A stretch of 64,000 nucleotides of DNA from Marinicauda pacifica (lineage in GTDB: Bacteria; Pseudomonadota; Alphaproteobacteria; Caulobacterales; Maricaulaceae), in contig NZ_SRXV01000001.1 in assembly GCF_004793635.1 (NCBI RefSeq), positions 682,501 to 746,500 of the forward strand, in the 5' to 3' direction. The number at the start of each line of letters is the position of its first letter. Positions within the stretch are counted from its first letter, which is position 1. The notes beneath the pieces are model-generated. The model made no database searches and was not told where the DNA came from. It was given only the letters and a program-made list of their open reading frames with translations. The position numbers and the translations under genes are program-made. This document shows positions 27,989 through 39,536 of the stretch, piece after piece.

Positions 27989-29278
27989 ATGTCGAAGCGC
28001 CGCGTTGTCGTCACCGGTCTCGGGCTCGTCACCCCTCTCGGGTGCGGAGTCGAGACCGTATGGTCTCGCCTGATCCAGGGTCAGTCGGGCCTGGCCCGTA
28101 TCGAGCATTTCGAGACCGACGATCTGAGTTGTCAGATCGCCGGGATCGTGCCTCGGGTGGACGGCCGCAATGGCGGGGCGCCGGATGTGGACGGTTCGTT
28201 TGACCCGGACGCGGTCATGGCGCCGCGAGAGCAGAAGCGGATTGACGACTTCATCCTCTATGCGATCGCGGCTGCCGACGAAGCCTTGAAGCACTCCGGC
28301 TGGGAAGCGGCCGACGAGCGGGCGAGCGAGCGCGCCGGCGTGCTGATCGGTTCCGGCATCGGTGGGCTTCAGACCATCTACGATGCCTCGGTCACGCTGC
28401 ACGAACGCGGCCCGCGAAAGCTGTCCCCGTTCGTGATTCCGGCGATGCTGATCAACCTGGCCTCCGGTCAGGTTTCGATCCGGCATGGTTTGAAGGGGCC
28501 GAACCACGCGGTGGTGACGGCCTGTTCGACCGGCGCGCACGCCATTGGCGATGCGGCCCGTCTGATCGCCTATGGCGATGCCGACATGATGGTCGCCGGC
28601 GGTGCGGAATCGGCCATTACCCGGCTCGGCTTTGGCGGCTTTGGTGCGGCACGCGCGCTGTCGACCGGCTTCAACGACAATCCCAAGGCCGGCTCGCGTC
28701 CCTATGACAAGGACCGCGACGGATTCGTGATGGGCGAGGGCGCCGGGGTCGTCATTCTTGAAGACTACGACTCGGCCAAGGCGCGTGGCGCGACAATCTA
28801 CGGCGAAGTCGCCGGCTATGGGCTGTCGGGCGATGCCTACCACATCACGGCTCCGGCCGAGGACGGTGACGGCGGCTATCGCTCCATGAAGATGGCGCTG
28901 GACAATGCCGGCATGACCGGCGGCGACATCGACTACGTGAATGCGCATGGCACGTCCACGCCGAAGGGTGACGAGATCGAGCTGCGCGCGGTCGAGCGCC
29001 TGTTCGGCGGCACGGCCGACAGTCTGGTGATGAGCTCGACAAAGTCGGCCATCGGCCACCTGCTTGGCGCGGCCGGCGCCGTCGAAGCGATCTTCTCTAT
29101 CCTGGCGATGCGCGACGGGATTTGCCCGCCGACGCTCAACCTCGACAACCCGTCGGTGGAAACCGCGATCAATCTGGCGCCCAAGGCGGCGGTGAAGAAG
29201 ACCGTCGACGTGGCCTTGTCCAACTCCTTCGGGTTTGGCGGGACGAACGCATCGGTCATTTTCCGCCGGGCGGACTGA
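27989..29278 (+). CDS. fabF: beta-ketoacyl-ACP synthase II
   Basis: 429 residues. Condensing enzyme with the Cys-His-His set: Cys179 in TACSTGAHAIGD, histidine in NAHGTSTPKGD, and histidine in KSAIGHLLGAAGA. A short insertion near residues 50-75 (GRNGGAPDVDGSFDPDAVM) is often seen in alphaproteobacterial FabF. It follows acpP by 12 bp. Confidence 0.97.
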   Translation: MSKRRVVVTGLGLVTPLGCGVETVWSRLIQGQSGLARIEHFETDDLSCQIAGIVPRVDGRNGGAPDVDGSFDPDAVMAPREQKRIDDFILYAIAAADEALKHSGWEAADERASERAGVLIGSGIGGLQTIYDASVTLHERGPRKLSPFVIPAMLINLASGQVSIRHGLKGPNHAVVTACSTGAHAIGDAARLIAYGDADMMVAGGAESAITRLGFGGFGAARALSTGFNDNPKAGSRPYDKDRDGFVMGEGAGVVILEDYDSAKARGATIYGEVAGYGLSGDAYHITAPAEDGDGGYRSMKMALDNAGMTGGDIDYVNAHGTSTPKGDEIELRAVERLFGGTADSLVMSSTKSAIGHLLGAAGAVEAIFSILAMRDGICPPTLNLDNPSVETAINLAPKAAVKKTVDVALSNSFGFGGTNASVIFRRAD

Positions 29279-29304
29279 TCCCTTTACGCGAAGGGTAACC
29301 GGCC

Positions 29305-30351
29305 ATGGCCAAGACACAGAGTGCCCCGGAGACGCCGAAGCGCCGCTCCGGTCCGGCGCGGGTATTTGCCTGGCTGGCATTGCTTCTCGTCATTTTTGCC
29401 GTACTGGCCGCCGGTGGCGCGTTTGCCGGCTATACCTGGCTGCAGGCCCGGTTTCACGCCGAGGGTCCGGCCGGTCAGAATGAAACGGTCATGATCGAGC
29501 CCGGCTCCGGGCTCATCCGCATTGCCGACGTGCTCGAGCGCGAAGGCCTCGTGAGCGACGGGCGGATATTCCGCGCGATGGTGACGCTGGATGGCGGGCA
29601 GGGCGATCTGCGCGCCGGGGAATACGCTATCCCCGAAAACGCGTCGATGGCGGATATTTACGACATCCTGCGCGAGGGCGAGACGATCCACTACCCGGTC
29701 ACGGCCGCCGAGGGGCTGACCAGCGCGATGATCGCGGCGATCGTGGAGGCCCACCCGGTGCTGGAGGGCGAGATCGACGCGGTTCCCGCCGAAGGAAGCC
29801 TGCTTCCCGAGACCTATCTGGTTACACGCGGAACGCAGCGCGAAGCCGTGCTGCAGCGCATGCGCGACGCGCAGAACCGCCTGATCGACGAGTTCTGGCC
29901 CGGGCGGTCGCCAGACCTGCCCTATGACAGCGTGGAAGAGGCGCTGATCCTGGCGTCGATCGTGGAAAAGGAGACCGGTGTGGCAGCCGAGCGCCCGATG
30001 GTGGCGTCTGTCTTCGTCAACCGCCTGCGCCGCGGCATGCGCCTGCAGAGCGACCCTACGATCATCTACGGTTTAACGCGCGGGGAGCCTCTGGGGCGCG
30101 GCATCCGGCGATCCGAGCTCGACGGCCTGGCCAACGGATACAACACCTACCAGATCGATGGCCTGCCCCCGACCCCCATCGCCAATCCGGGCGAAGCCTC
30201 GATCCGGGCCGTGCTCAATCCCCCGGATACCGACTATCTCTATTTCGTGGCCGACGGCACGGGCGGGCACGCGTTTGCCACCTCGCTGGCCGAGCATAAT
30301 CGCAATGTCGCGGCCTGGCGCCGGATCGAACGCCAGCGCGGGGGGCAGTGA
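29305..30351 (+). CDS. mltG: endolytic transglycosylase MltG
   Basis: 348 residues. One N-terminal transmembrane helix (VFAWLALLLVIFAVLAAGGA), a LysM-like region, then the YceG domain with LPETYLVTRG, the catalytic Glu in ASIVEKETG and SDPTIIYG. It cuts nascent glycan strands and sets their length. Its place after fabF and before yicC and gmk is common in alphaproteobacteria. Confidence 0.95.
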   Translation: MAKTQSAPETPKRRSGPARVFAWLALLLVIFAVLAAGGAFAGYTWLQARFHAEGPAGQNETVMIEPGSGLIRIADVLEREGLVSDGRIFRAMVTLDGGQGDLRAGEYAIPENASMADIYDILREGETIHYPVTAAEGLTSAMIAAIVEAHPVLEGEIDAVPAEGSLLPETYLVTRGTQREAVLQRMRDAQNRLIDEFWPGRSPDLPYDSVEEALILASIVEKETGVAAERPMVASVFVNRLRRGMRLQSDPTIIYGLTRGEPLGRGIRRSELDGLANGYNTYQIDGLPPTPIANPGEASIRAVLNPPDTDYLYFVADGTGGHAFATSLAEHNRNVAAWRRIERQRGGQ

Positions 30352-30352
30352 G

Positions 30353-31237
30353 ATGAGCCAGCTATCCGGAATGACCGGCTTTGCCCGGGCCGAAGCGGCA
30401 GGCGCGCCGGGAACGGCCAGCGCCGAGGCGCGCTCGGTCAACGGCAAGGGCCTGGACCTGCGTGTGCGCCTTCCGGCCGGCTTCGACCGGCTGGAGACCG
30501 AAATCAAGGCACGCGCCAAGGCCCGGTTCGTCCGCGGATCGCTGAGCGTCAACATCAACTTCGTCGAAGCCGAGCGCGGCGGCGCACTCCAGATCGATCA
30601 CCAGCATCTGCGCGCCCTGGCCGAGGCGGGACGGGCTCTGGTGGAGGCCGGGCTCGCCGACAAGCCGCGTGTGGACGGGCTGCTGGCTTTGAAAGGCGTG
30701 CTGACCACGCCGGAAGCCGACGCGGACGACGCGCGCCAGGCTGAAATCGAGGCGCTGATGCTGGAGGCGGCCAACGAGGCGCTTGCCGGCCTTCAGCTGG
30801 CGCGGCGCGAGGAGGGCGAGGCGATGGCCCGCCTGCTGAACGCTCATATCGGCGAGATCGAACACTTGCGCGACGCTGCGGCGGCCCATGCCGCCACGCA
30901 GCCGGAGGCCATTCGCGACCGCATCGCGGCCAAATTCGAAGAGCTGCTGCCCCAGGGTCTGGACGCGGACAAGCTTGCCCAGGAGGCGGCCAGCCTTGCG
31001 GTACGCGCCGATGTGCGCGAGGAGCTGGATCGGTTATCGGCCCATATCGACAGCGCAAGGAAGCTTCTCGCCGCCGGCTCCCCGGCCGGGCGCAAGCTGG
31101 ACTTCCTGTCGCAGGAGTTTAACCGGGAGGCAAACACGCTGTGTTCGAAATCCTCCGATCGCGAGTTGACCGATCTGGGGCTGGCCATGAAAGCCGCCGT
31201 CGATCAGATGCGCGAGCAGGTTCAGAATGTGGAGTAG
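30353..31237 (+). CDS. yicC: YicC family protein (endoribonuclease-like)
   Basis: 294 residues. N-terminal LSGMTGFARAEAAG and EARSVNGKGLDLRVRLP, and the C-terminal DUF1732 signature GRKLDFLSQEFNREANTL plus CSKSSD are typical. E. coli YicC takes part in small-RNA turnover as an RNase. The start is one base after the mltG stop. The normal yicC-gmk order is kept, with a 3-bp gap. Confidence 0.93.
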   Translation: MSQLSGMTGFARAEAAGAPGTASAEARSVNGKGLDLRVRLPAGFDRLETEIKARAKARFVRGSLSVNINFVEAERGGALQIDHQHLRALAEAGRALVEAGLADKPRVDGLLALKGVLTTPEADADDARQAEIEALMLEAANEALAGLQLARREEGEAMARLLNAHIGEIEHLRDAAAAHAATQPEAIRDRIAAKFEELLPQGLDADKLAQEAASLAVRADVREELDRLSAHIDSARKLLAAGSPAGRKLDFLSQEFNREANTLCSKSSDRELTDLGLAMKAAVDQMREQVQNVE

Positions 31238-31240
31238 ACG

Positions 31241-31900
31241 ATGAGCGGTGATGGCCTCTCCGGTCCGGTATTTCGCGGACGCCGCCGTGGACTGATGTTC
31301 GTGCTCTCCAGCCCGTCCGGGGCGGGCAAGACGACGCTGTCCAAGCGCCTGATCGCTCTCAATCCGGATGTCGTGCTGTCCATCTCCGCGACAACCCGCA
31401 AGCCGCGCCCCGGCGAGGTCGACGGTCAGGACTATTTCTTCCTGTCCGAAAAGGCGTTCAAGCAGAAGATCGAGGCTGGCGAATTCTACGAGTGGGCCAA
31501 GGTCTTCGATCATTATTACGGCACGCCAAAAGGCCCGATCGAGGAGGCGCTCGACGAGGGGCGCGACGTGGTGTTCGACATCGACTGGCAGGGCGCAAGA
31601 GTGCTGGCCGAGGCGGCGCCGGACGACTGCGTGCGCGTCTTCATCCTGCCGCCCTCCCTGGCGCTGCTGCGCGAACGCCTGACCAAGCGCAAGCAGGATA
31701 GCGAGGAGATCATCCGCGGGCGCATGCAGCGCGCCAAGGACGAGATCGAGCACTGGCAGGAATACGACTATGTCGTCCTGAACGACGATTTCTCCCGCGC
31801 GCTGGAGAAGATGTCCGAAATCCTGCACGCGGAACGCTTGAAACGGGTGCGCCATCCCTGGCTGGAAGGCTTCGTAGAGGAATTGATGAAGGAGGAGTAG
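31241..31900 (+). CDS. gmk: guanylate kinase
   Basis: 219 residues. P-loop LSSPSGAGKTTLSKRL, GMP-binding SISATTRKPRPGEVDGQDYF, FYEWAKVFDHYYGTPK and DIDWQGARVL are all present. It phosphorylates GMP to GDP. The last gene of the fab-mltG-yicC-gmk string. Confidence 0.97.
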   Translation: MSGDGLSGPVFRGRRRGLMFVLSSPSGAGKTTLSKRLIALNPDVVLSISATTRKPRPGEVDGQDYFFLSEKAFKQKIEAGEFYEWAKVFDHYYGTPKGPIEEALDEGRDVVFDIDWQGARVLAEAAPDDCVRVFILPPSLALLRERLTKRKQDSEEIIRGRMQRAKDEIEHWQEYDYVVLNDDFSRALEKMSEILHAERLKRVRHPWLEGFVEELMKEE

Positions 31901-31969
31901 GGCCTACGTTGCGTTCGACTCCCCGGGCCACCGTGCTAGCCTCCCTTCACCTTTGGGGAGGATGCCACC

Positions 31970-33946
31970 ATGAATTTTTCAGCAACGACGCTCGTATTGG
32001 GGCTGGCCGGCCTTGCGCTGACCGCCTGCGACGCGCCCGGGACCGCGACGGGCGGGGATAACGCGGCCGCAACCGGCCGGGACACCGCCGAGGCCCATTC
32101 GGCCGAGGTTTTCTTCAACACCACCTCGTTCGGCATGGCATCGTCGTCCGGTCACGCGTTTTCTTCCGAGACCGGTCAGCTCCTGATCTCCTCCGACGAG
32201 ACCGGCGTGTTCAATGCCTTCGCGCTCGATCCGGAAAGCGGGACGCGCGAGGCGCTGACGACGTCGACCGGCAATGCCGTCTTTGCGGTCAGCTGGTTTC
32301 CTGCCGATGGCCGCGCCCTGGTCACGATGGACGGCGGCGGCGACGAGCTCAATCACGTCTATGTGCGCGAGCTGGACGGTACGCTGACCGACCTGACACC
32401 CGGCGACAACGTGAAGGCCGATTTCGCGGGCTGGACCGCGGACGGGACCGGTTTCTGGGTCACCAGCAATGAGCGCGATCCGGCTGCCTTCGATGTCTAT
32501 GCCTACGACGCCGGGAGCTATGAGCGCGAGCTGGTGTTCGAGAACACCGACGCGCTCCAGCCGACAGCAATCAGCCCGGACGGGCGCTGGCTGGCCCTCG
32601 ACCGCCCGCGGACTTCGGCCGATAGCGATATCCTGCTGGTCGACCTGGCAAGCGAGGACAAGGCCCCGCAGCTCATTACCGGTCACGAGGGCAATATCGC
32701 CTACAGCACCTACACCTTCACACCGGACAGCGAAGCCCTGGTCTACGCGACCAACGAGCACGGCGAGTGGAACCAGGCGTGGCGCTACGAGATCGAGACC
32801 GGCGAGCAGAGCCCGCTGATCGAGGCAGACTGGGACGTCATGTACGTCGCCTACTCCAACTCCGGCCGCTACCGGGTCAGCGCGATCAATGCCGACGGCT
32901 TTACCGAGGTCACCGTGCTCGACCAGGACACGGGGGGCGAGCTGCTCCTGCCGTCCAGCGTACCGGCCGGCGATCTTGCGTCGGTGCGCTTCTCTCCGAG
33001 CGAGCGCCAGATTGCCTTCCTGGTGACCTCCTCGACTGCGCCGGCGAACGTGCACTGGGTCGATCTCAATTCGGGCGAGCATCGCCAGCTGACCGAAGCG
33101 CTGAACCCGGAGCTCGACCCGGAGGAGCTGGTCGAAGCCGAGATTGTGCGCTTTGAAAGCTTCGACGGGCTGACCATTCCAGGCATCATGTATCGTCCCC
33201 ACGAGGCCTCGGCCGACAATCCGGTTCCTGCGCTCGTCATGGTTCACGGCGGACCGGGCGGGCAGAGCCGCGCCGGCTACAGCGCCATGGTCCAGCACCT
33301 GGTCGATCATGGCTACGCGGTCTACGCGGCGAACAACCGGGGAAGCTCGGGCTATGGCAAGACCTTCTTCCATATGGATGACCGCCGCCACGGTGAGGAG
33401 GATCTCCAGGACATCGTGGCTGCCGGCGAGTATCTGCGCGCCCAGGATTGGGTGCAGGACGATGCGGTTGGCGTGATCGGCGGCTCCTATGGCGGCTATA
33501 TCACGGCGGCGGCGCTGGCCTTTCACCCGGAGGCCTTCGACGCCGGGATCAACATCTTCGGTGTAACCAACTGGGTGCGCACGCTGGAATCCATTCCGCC
33601 CTGGTGGGAAGCCTTCCGCGAGGCGCTCTATGACGAGATGGGCGACCCGGCGACCGATGCCGAACGCCACCGGGCCATCTCTCCGCTCTTTCACGCAGAC
33701 AATATCGTCAAGCCGCTGCTTGTGGTGCAGGGCGCCAACGATCCTCGCGTCTTGCAAGTAGAGAGCGACGAGATCGTGGAAGCCGTGCGCGCCAATGGCG
33801 TGCCCGTCGAATACATCGTGTTCGAAGACGAGGGCCATGGCTTCCTGAAGCGGGAAAACCGCATCGAGGCCTCCAACGCCTATGTCGACTTCCTCGACAC
33901 GCACCTTCGAGGCGAGGCGGGCATGGACGCCGCCCCATCCGAATAA
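31970..33946 (+). CDS. S9 family peptidase (prolyl oligopeptidase-like), lipoprotein
   Basis: 658 residues. The signal peptide ends in a lipobox (LTAC, Cys at about residue 23), so it is probably lipid-anchored. A WD40-like beta-propeller spans about 60-390 and an alpha/beta-hydrolase domain about 400-640. The nucleophile is Ser506 in GGSYGGY, with Asp in GANDPRV and His in EGHGF. It should be a dipeptidyl- or acylaminoacyl-peptidase acting on peptides in the envelope; exact specificity is unclear. GGGGAGGA precedes the ATG. It stands alone between gmk and the DUF2254 gene. Confidence 0.9.
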   Translation: MNFSATTLVLGLAGLALTACDAPGTATGGDNAAATGRDTAEAHSAEVFFNTTSFGMASSSGHAFSSETGQLLISSDETGVFNAFALDPESGTREALTTSTGNAVFAVSWFPADGRALVTMDGGGDELNHVYVRELDGTLTDLTPGDNVKADFAGWTADGTGFWVTSNERDPAAFDVYAYDAGSYERELVFENTDALQPTAISPDGRWLALDRPRTSADSDILLVDLASEDKAPQLITGHEGNIAYSTYTFTPDSEALVYATNEHGEWNQAWRYEIETGEQSPLIEADWDVMYVAYSNSGRYRVSAINADGFTEVTVLDQDTGGELLLPSSVPAGDLASVRFSPSERQIAFLVTSSTAPANVHWVDLNSGEHRQLTEALNPELDPEELVEAEIVRFESFDGLTIPGIMYRPHEASADNPVPALVMVHGGPGGQSRAGYSAMVQHLVDHGYAVYAANNRGSSGYGKTFFHMDDRRHGEEDLQDIVAAGEYLRAQDWVQDDAVGVIGGSYGGYITAAALAFHPEAFDAGINIFGVTNWVRTLESIPPWWEAFREALYDEMGDPATDAERHRAISPLFHADNIVKPLLVVQGANDPRVLQVESDEIVEAVRANGVPVEYIVFEDEGHGFLKRENRIEASNAYVDFLDTHLRGEAGMDAAPSE

Positions 33947-33980
33947 GGCGACCGTCGGCCATGGTGCCGGCAAAGGAGGC

Positions 33981-34018
33981 AAGACGGGTAGCCGAACCGC
34001 GGTTGCCCGTCTTTCCTT
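33981..34018 (+). terminator. probable terminator after the S9 peptidase gene
   Basis: AAGACGGG (33981-33988) pairs with CCCGTCTT (34006-34013), with a smaller internal palindrome AACCGCGGTT, followed by a TTTCCTT run. 34 bp past the stop codon. Confidence 0.6.
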
Positions 34019-34136
34019 GCCTGCTGTCGGGCATTGCCGCGACCTGTGCCTGACAAAGGGTTGAACGGGCGGCGAGATGGCGCGTTAGACGGGTCCGGGA
34101 ATTTCTCAGTACATCCGGTTAGAGGCGCAGGCGTTC

Positions 34137-35387
34137 ATGTTCTCCAAGTTTGGTTTCCTATTGCGCCAGGGGCTCCGCTCCATCTGGTTCCGCCCGGCCT
34201 TGTTCACGGTCGCAGCACTCGCCATCACGCTGATTACGCCGGTGTTCGACCGATTCATGCCGGATGCCTGGGAAGCCGTGGTGAAAGCCGAGACGGTCGA
34301 CTCGATCCTGACCATCCTGGCGTCCAGCCTTCTGGCGGTCGCAATCTTCTCGCTCTCCACCATGGTTGCGGCCTTCCGGGCGGCCTCTGATTCCGCGACG
34401 CCGCGTGCCCGCCCGCTGGTGATCGAGGACGAGACTGCCCAGAACGCCGTCGCCACTTTCATCGGAGCGTTTCTCTTCAGCCTGCTCGGCATTATCGGGC
34501 TCGCGACCAATCTCTATGACGATACCGGCCAGGTGATGCTGTTCGTCATGACGCTTGTGTTGATCGCCATCGTGGTCGTGATGCTGATCCGGTGGATTCG
34601 CACGCTTTCCTTGATGGGCGATGTCGGGGAGGCGATTCAGCGGGTCGAAAATGCGGGGCTGACGGCGTTCAAGGCGCGGCTCCACGCCCCGAACTATGGC
34701 GGCCGGCCGGCCCGCGCGTTCCCGCAAGAGTCCTGGCCGGTGGTGACCCGGCAGCCGGGCTTTGTCCAGGTCATCGATGGCAATGCCTTGCTCAAGGTAT
34801 GCAAGGAGCAAGGCGTCGAGATCGATATCGTGACGCCGATCGGCGCTTTCTCCGATCCGGCCAGCCCGCTGGTACGCGTCACCGGAGAGCTGGAGGAGGA
34901 TGCGATAGAGACGGTGCGCAACGCCTTCGTTACCGGTCCGCGCCGCACTTACGCCTCCGACCCGCATTTCGCGCTCATAGCACTGGCCGAGATTGCCTTG
35001 CGCGCGCTGTCGCCAGGCGTGAACGATCCCGGCACGGCGGTGGAGGCCGTGCGCTCGATCGAGCGTACGCTGCTCGGCTGGCGCGAGCAGTCCAGGCAGT
35101 GCGAGCCGGAGGAGCCGCGTGAAGGACTTTACGGGCCGGCGCTCGACCCGGCCGAGATGCTGGGCGAGCCGCTTCTGATGATTTCACGCGACGGAGCGGG
35201 ATTCTACGAGGTTGGCGCGACGCTGCAGGCCGCCCTGGCCGGATTGAAAGCGGGCGACAGCGAGGCCTTTGGTAAAGCAGCCGACGAGTTGAGCGAAGAA
35301 GCGTTCGAACGCGCCAGGAAGGCCATGGCCTATGCCAGTGACGTTGAGCGACTGGCAAGAAAGCGTCGCAAATCCGGCTTCGCCTGA
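34137..35387 (+). CDS. DUF2254 family membrane protein
   Basis: 416 residues. Four hydrophobic helices lie in the first 155 residues (ALFTVAALAITLITPVF; ILTILASSLLAVAIFSLSTM; FIGAFLFSLLGIIGLATNL; MLFVMTLVLIAIVVVMLIRW), followed by a soluble region of about 260 residues. The family is defined but has no established function. Landmarks used: LSTMVAAFRAASDSATPRA after helix 2 and ALRALSPGVNDPGTAVEAV in the soluble part. Single gene with its own 190-bp upstream gap. Confidence 0.85.
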   Translation: MFSKFGFLLRQGLRSIWFRPALFTVAALAITLITPVFDRFMPDAWEAVVKAETVDSILTILASSLLAVAIFSLSTMVAAFRAASDSATPRARPLVIEDETAQNAVATFIGAFLFSLLGIIGLATNLYDDTGQVMLFVMTLVLIAIVVVMLIRWIRTLSLMGDVGEAIQRVENAGLTAFKARLHAPNYGGRPARAFPQESWPVVTRQPGFVQVIDGNALLKVCKEQGVEIDIVTPIGAFSDPASPLVRVTGELEEDAIETVRNAFVTGPRRTYASDPHFALIALAEIALRALSPGVNDPGTAVEAVRSIERTLLGWREQSRQCEPEEPREGLYGPALDPAEMLGEPLLMISRDGAGFYEVGATLQAALAGLKAGDSEAFGKAADELSEEAFERARKAMAYASDVERLARKRRKSGFA

Positions 35388-35491
35388 CAGCTGCGGGAGC
35401 GTATGGCGCACCGCCTTCTTGCGCCGCAGCACAGGCATTGGTACGTCAACACGATTGAACGTCCTTCGTCTCTTCCCGGAGTGTTTTACCC

Positions 35492-35779
35492 ATGTCCGTT
35501 ACCCAGGATGATGTCCGTCGCATTGCGCGGCTGGCACGTATCGCCGAGCCGACCGATCGCATCGAGCAGCTGACCGGCGAGCTGAACGGGATTCTCGACT
35601 GGGTCGAGCAATTGGGCGAGGTCGATGTGGAGGGTGTGGAGCCGATGACGACGGCTGTGTCCACGCCGCTGCCCCTGCGGCCCGACGCGGTAACGGACGG
35701 CGAGATCACCCAGGATATCCTGAAGAACGCGCCGCGGTCCGAAGAAGGCTTCTTCGTCGTCCCCAAAAGCGTGGAGTAG
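35492..35779 (+). CDS. gatC: Asp-tRNA(Asn)/Glu-tRNA(Gln) amidotransferase subunit C
   Basis: 95 residues. N-terminal VTQDDVRRIARLARIAEP and the central DVEGVEPMTTAVSTPLPLRP, then DILKNAPRSEEGFFVVPK, are diagnostic. It stabilises GatA-GatB. CGGAG precedes the ATG. Six bp separate it from gatA. Confidence 0.97.
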   Translation: MSVTQDDVRRIARLARIAEPTDRIEQLTGELNGILDWVEQLGEVDVEGVEPMTTAVSTPLPLRPDAVTDGEITQDILKNAPRSEEGFFVVPKSVE

Positions 35780-35785
35780 AGTTCG

Positions 35786-37267
35786 ATGACCGATTTTTCC
35801 ACGCTGAGCCTCGCCGATGCGGCCGCCGGGCTGAAGAAGAAAGACTTCACCGCCACCGAGCTTGCCGAATTCACGGTTCGCGAGGCCGAAGCCGCGCAAG
35901 GTGCGCTGAACTGCTTCACGCTGATCGATGGCGAGCGGGCGATGCGCATGGCCAGGGCCAGCGACGAGCGGCTGTCCTCGGGCAATGGGCGTGCGCTGGA
36001 AGGCGTGCCGATCGCGATGAAAGATCTGTTCGCGGTGGAGGGCGTCGAGATGACGGCCTCGTCCAACATCCTGAAAGGCTTCACCCCGACCTACGAATCC
36101 ACGGTCTCGCAGAATCTGTGGGATGCCGGCGCGGTCTTCTTCGCCAAGACCTCCATGGACGAGTTTGCCATGGGCTCCTCGAACGAGACCGCGGCCAGCG
36201 GCGCGGTCGTGAATCCGTGGCGCGCCAAGGGCTCTGACGAGAGACTGGTTCCCGGCGGGTCCTCCGGCGGATCGGCCTCGGCGCTGGCGGCGGGCATTTC
36301 CTACGGCGCGACCGGTACCGACACGGGCGGCTCCATCCGTCAGCCTGCGGCCTTCACCGGGCTGGTGGGCGCAAAGCCGACCTATGGCCGCTGCTCGCGC
36401 TGGGGCGTCGTCGCCTTTGCGTCCTCGCTCGATCATCCCGGCCCGCTGACCAGGACCGTGCGCGACAACGCCATTTTGATGCAGCACATGGCCAGCCCGG
36501 ACCCGAAGGACTCCACCAGCTATACCGGCGAAGTGCCTGATTTCGCGGCTGCTGTCGGCAAGTCGGTGAAGGGGCTGAAGATCGGCATCCCGTCCGAATA
36601 TCGTGTCGAGGGCATGCCGGGCGAGATCGAGACGCTGTGGAGCCAGGGCCGCGAATGGCTGGAAGCGGCCGGCTGCGAGATCGTGGATATCTCCCTGCCG
36701 ATGACGAAATATGCGCTGCCGGCCTATTACATCATCGCGCCGGCCGAGGCCTCCTCCAACCTGGCGCGCTATGACGGCATGCGCTACGGCCAGCGCGTCG
36801 AGGGCGAGGACCTGATCGACACCTACGAGAAGAGCCGCGCGGCCGGCTTCGGCAAGGAAGTCCAACGCCGGATCATGATCGGCACCTATGTGCTGAGCGC
36901 GGGGTATTACGACGCGTATTACCTGAAGGCCCTCAAGGTGCGCCGCCGCATCCTGGAAGACTTCAATGCCGCGTTCGAAAAGGTCGATGCCATCCTGACG
37001 CCGACAACGCCGTCGGCCGCGTTCGGCATCGGTTCGAAGGCCAAGGCGAGCCCGATCGAGATGTATCTCAACGACATCTTCACGGTCACGGCCAATATCG
37101 CCGGCATCCCGGCGATGAGCGTGCCGGCAGGGCTGGACAAGTCCGGCCTGCCGCTCGGCCTGCAGGTCATCACACGCGCGCTGGACGAGGAGACGATGTT
37201 CTCTGTCGGCGCCGCGCTGGAGGACTCCGCCGGGTTCAGCGCCAGGCCCGAGAAGTGGTGGGCTTGA
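35786..37267 (+). CDS. gatA: Asp-tRNA(Asn)/Glu-tRNA(Gln) amidotransferase subunit A
   Basis: 493 residues. Amidase-signature enzyme that frees ammonia from glutamine. The Ser-cisSer-Lys triad is visible as Lys in [10 protein letters not shown], Ser in GGSSGGSAS and Ser in [11 protein letters not shown]. It acts with GatB and GatC to convert misacylated Asp-tRNA(Asn) and Glu-tRNA(Gln). Confidence 0.98.
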   Translation: MTDFSTLSLADAAAGLKKKDFTATELAEFTVREAEAAQGALNCFTLIDGERAMRMARASDERLSSGNGRALEGVPIAMKDLFAVEGVEMTASSNILKGFTPTYESTVSQNLWDAGAVFFAKTSMDEFAMGSSNETAASGAVVNPWRAKGSDERLVPGGSSGGSASALAAGISYGATGTDTGGSIRQPAAFTGLVGAKPTYGRCSRWGVVAFASSLDHPGPLTRTVRDNAILMQHMASPDPKDSTSYTGEVPDFAAAVGKSVKGLKIGIPSEYRVEGMPGEIETLWSQGREWLEAAGCEIVDISLPMTKYALPAYYIIAPAEASSNLARYDGMRYGQRVEGEDLIDTYEKSRAAGFGKEVQRRIMIGTYVLSAGYYDAYYLKALKVRRRILEDFNAAFEKVDAILTPTTPSAAFGIGSKAKASPIEMYLNDIFTVTANIAGIPAMSVPAGLDKSGLPLGLQVITRALDEETMFSVGAALEDSAGFSARPEKWWA

Positions 37268-37287
37268 GGCTGGACGGGCAATAGACG

Positions 37288-37494
37288 ATGACACGCCGCC
37301 TGCTCATCCTGGGCTTCGGCCTCGTAGCCATTCTCGGCGCTCTGCTGGCGTCCGGCCGGTTCGGCGAGGGCGGTCTGCAGATGGCGATCGGCATCACGAT
37401 GCTGGTGGCCGGTGCGGTCGGGATGCTGAACGTCTTCTTCTTTACCCGCTTGAAAAAATCGCTCGACGCCATGACCGAGAAGAAACCAGACTGA
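37288..37494 (+). CDS. small two-helix membrane protein of unknown function
   Basis: 68 residues. Two hydrophobic helices (LLILGFGLVAILGALLA and MAIGITMLVAGAVGMLNVFF) and a charged C-terminus (TRLKKSLDAMTEKKPD). It lies between gatA and gatB in the same direction with 20- and 64-bp gaps, so it is probably carried on the gat transcript. I do not recognise the family. Confidence 0.6.
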   Translation: MTRRLLILGFGLVAILGALLASGRFGEGGLQMAIGITMLVAGAVGMLNVFFFTRLKKSLDAMTEKKPD

Positions 37495-37558
37495 CACGAC
37501 ACGCTGAGACGCCGCCACAGACCGACCCCGTTTTCACGCCCTAGCAGGACTTTGCCCG

Positions 37559-39064
<1,506 letters not shown>

Positions 39065-39067
39065 CAG

Positions 39068-39394
39068 ATGCGCTTCTTTTGGTGGGCAGTGCTTCTGGTC
39101 TTTTTTGTCGTTCCAGCCATTCTCATTGTGCGCATCGGTTGGGACATCTCCCAGCATTCGCGCGAGTGTGAATCCGGTCCCGTTCTGTACGCTGATAGTC
39201 AGGGCAATCTGCTGCTTTCTGATGAGACCCTCGATGCTGAGGCGCTTGAGATTCTCCTTGGAGAAGTCGCCGAGATGGCCTCTTCATGCGTCACGCTTTC
39301 CCTGGGAGATAAATCGCTTTTTGGGCCGGCCAATCGCCTCATGAGTGCTGCTGATCCTCATGGAGTTCGCGTCGCTATCGATCATCTAGAGTGA
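39068..39394 (+). CDS. hypothetical membrane-anchored protein
   Basis: 108 residues. One N-terminal transmembrane helix (FFWWAVLLVFFVVPAILIV) then about 85 residues likely to be periplasmic, with two cysteines (REC at about 33 and SSC at about 73). It starts 3 bp after gatB, so it is co-transcribed. Codon use is less GC-rich than in gatB (ctttttgggcc, tcttcatgcg), which may mark a recent or poorly conserved gene. Family not recognised. Confidence 0.55.
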   Translation: MRFFWWAVLLVFFVVPAILIVRIGWDISQHSRECESGPVLYADSQGNLLLSDETLDAEALEILLGEVAEMASSCVTLSLGDKSLFGPANRLMSAADPHGVRVAIDHLE

Positions 39395-39433
39395 TGCAAT
39401 TGTTCTAGCCTGCTGGTGATCCATGATCTCTGG

Positions 39434-39455
39434 ATCCCCGGTCAAGCCCGGGGAT
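39434..39455. repeat. class B palindromic repeat, copy 1
   Basis: ATCCCCGG-TCAAGC-CCGGGGAT, 8-bp arms, flanked by CTCTGG and GACGACGG. It is the inverted form of the GTCATCCCGG...CCGGGATCCAG repeat seen again at 43910 and widely scattered in alphaproteobacteria. Confidence 0.8.
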
Positions 39456-39536
39456 GACGACGGGCGCCGGCGAGACGCCGGGCCGCAAAGCGGACGCTCG
39501 CCTCCTGCTGCCTCGACTCTCACGTCTCACTTCCCT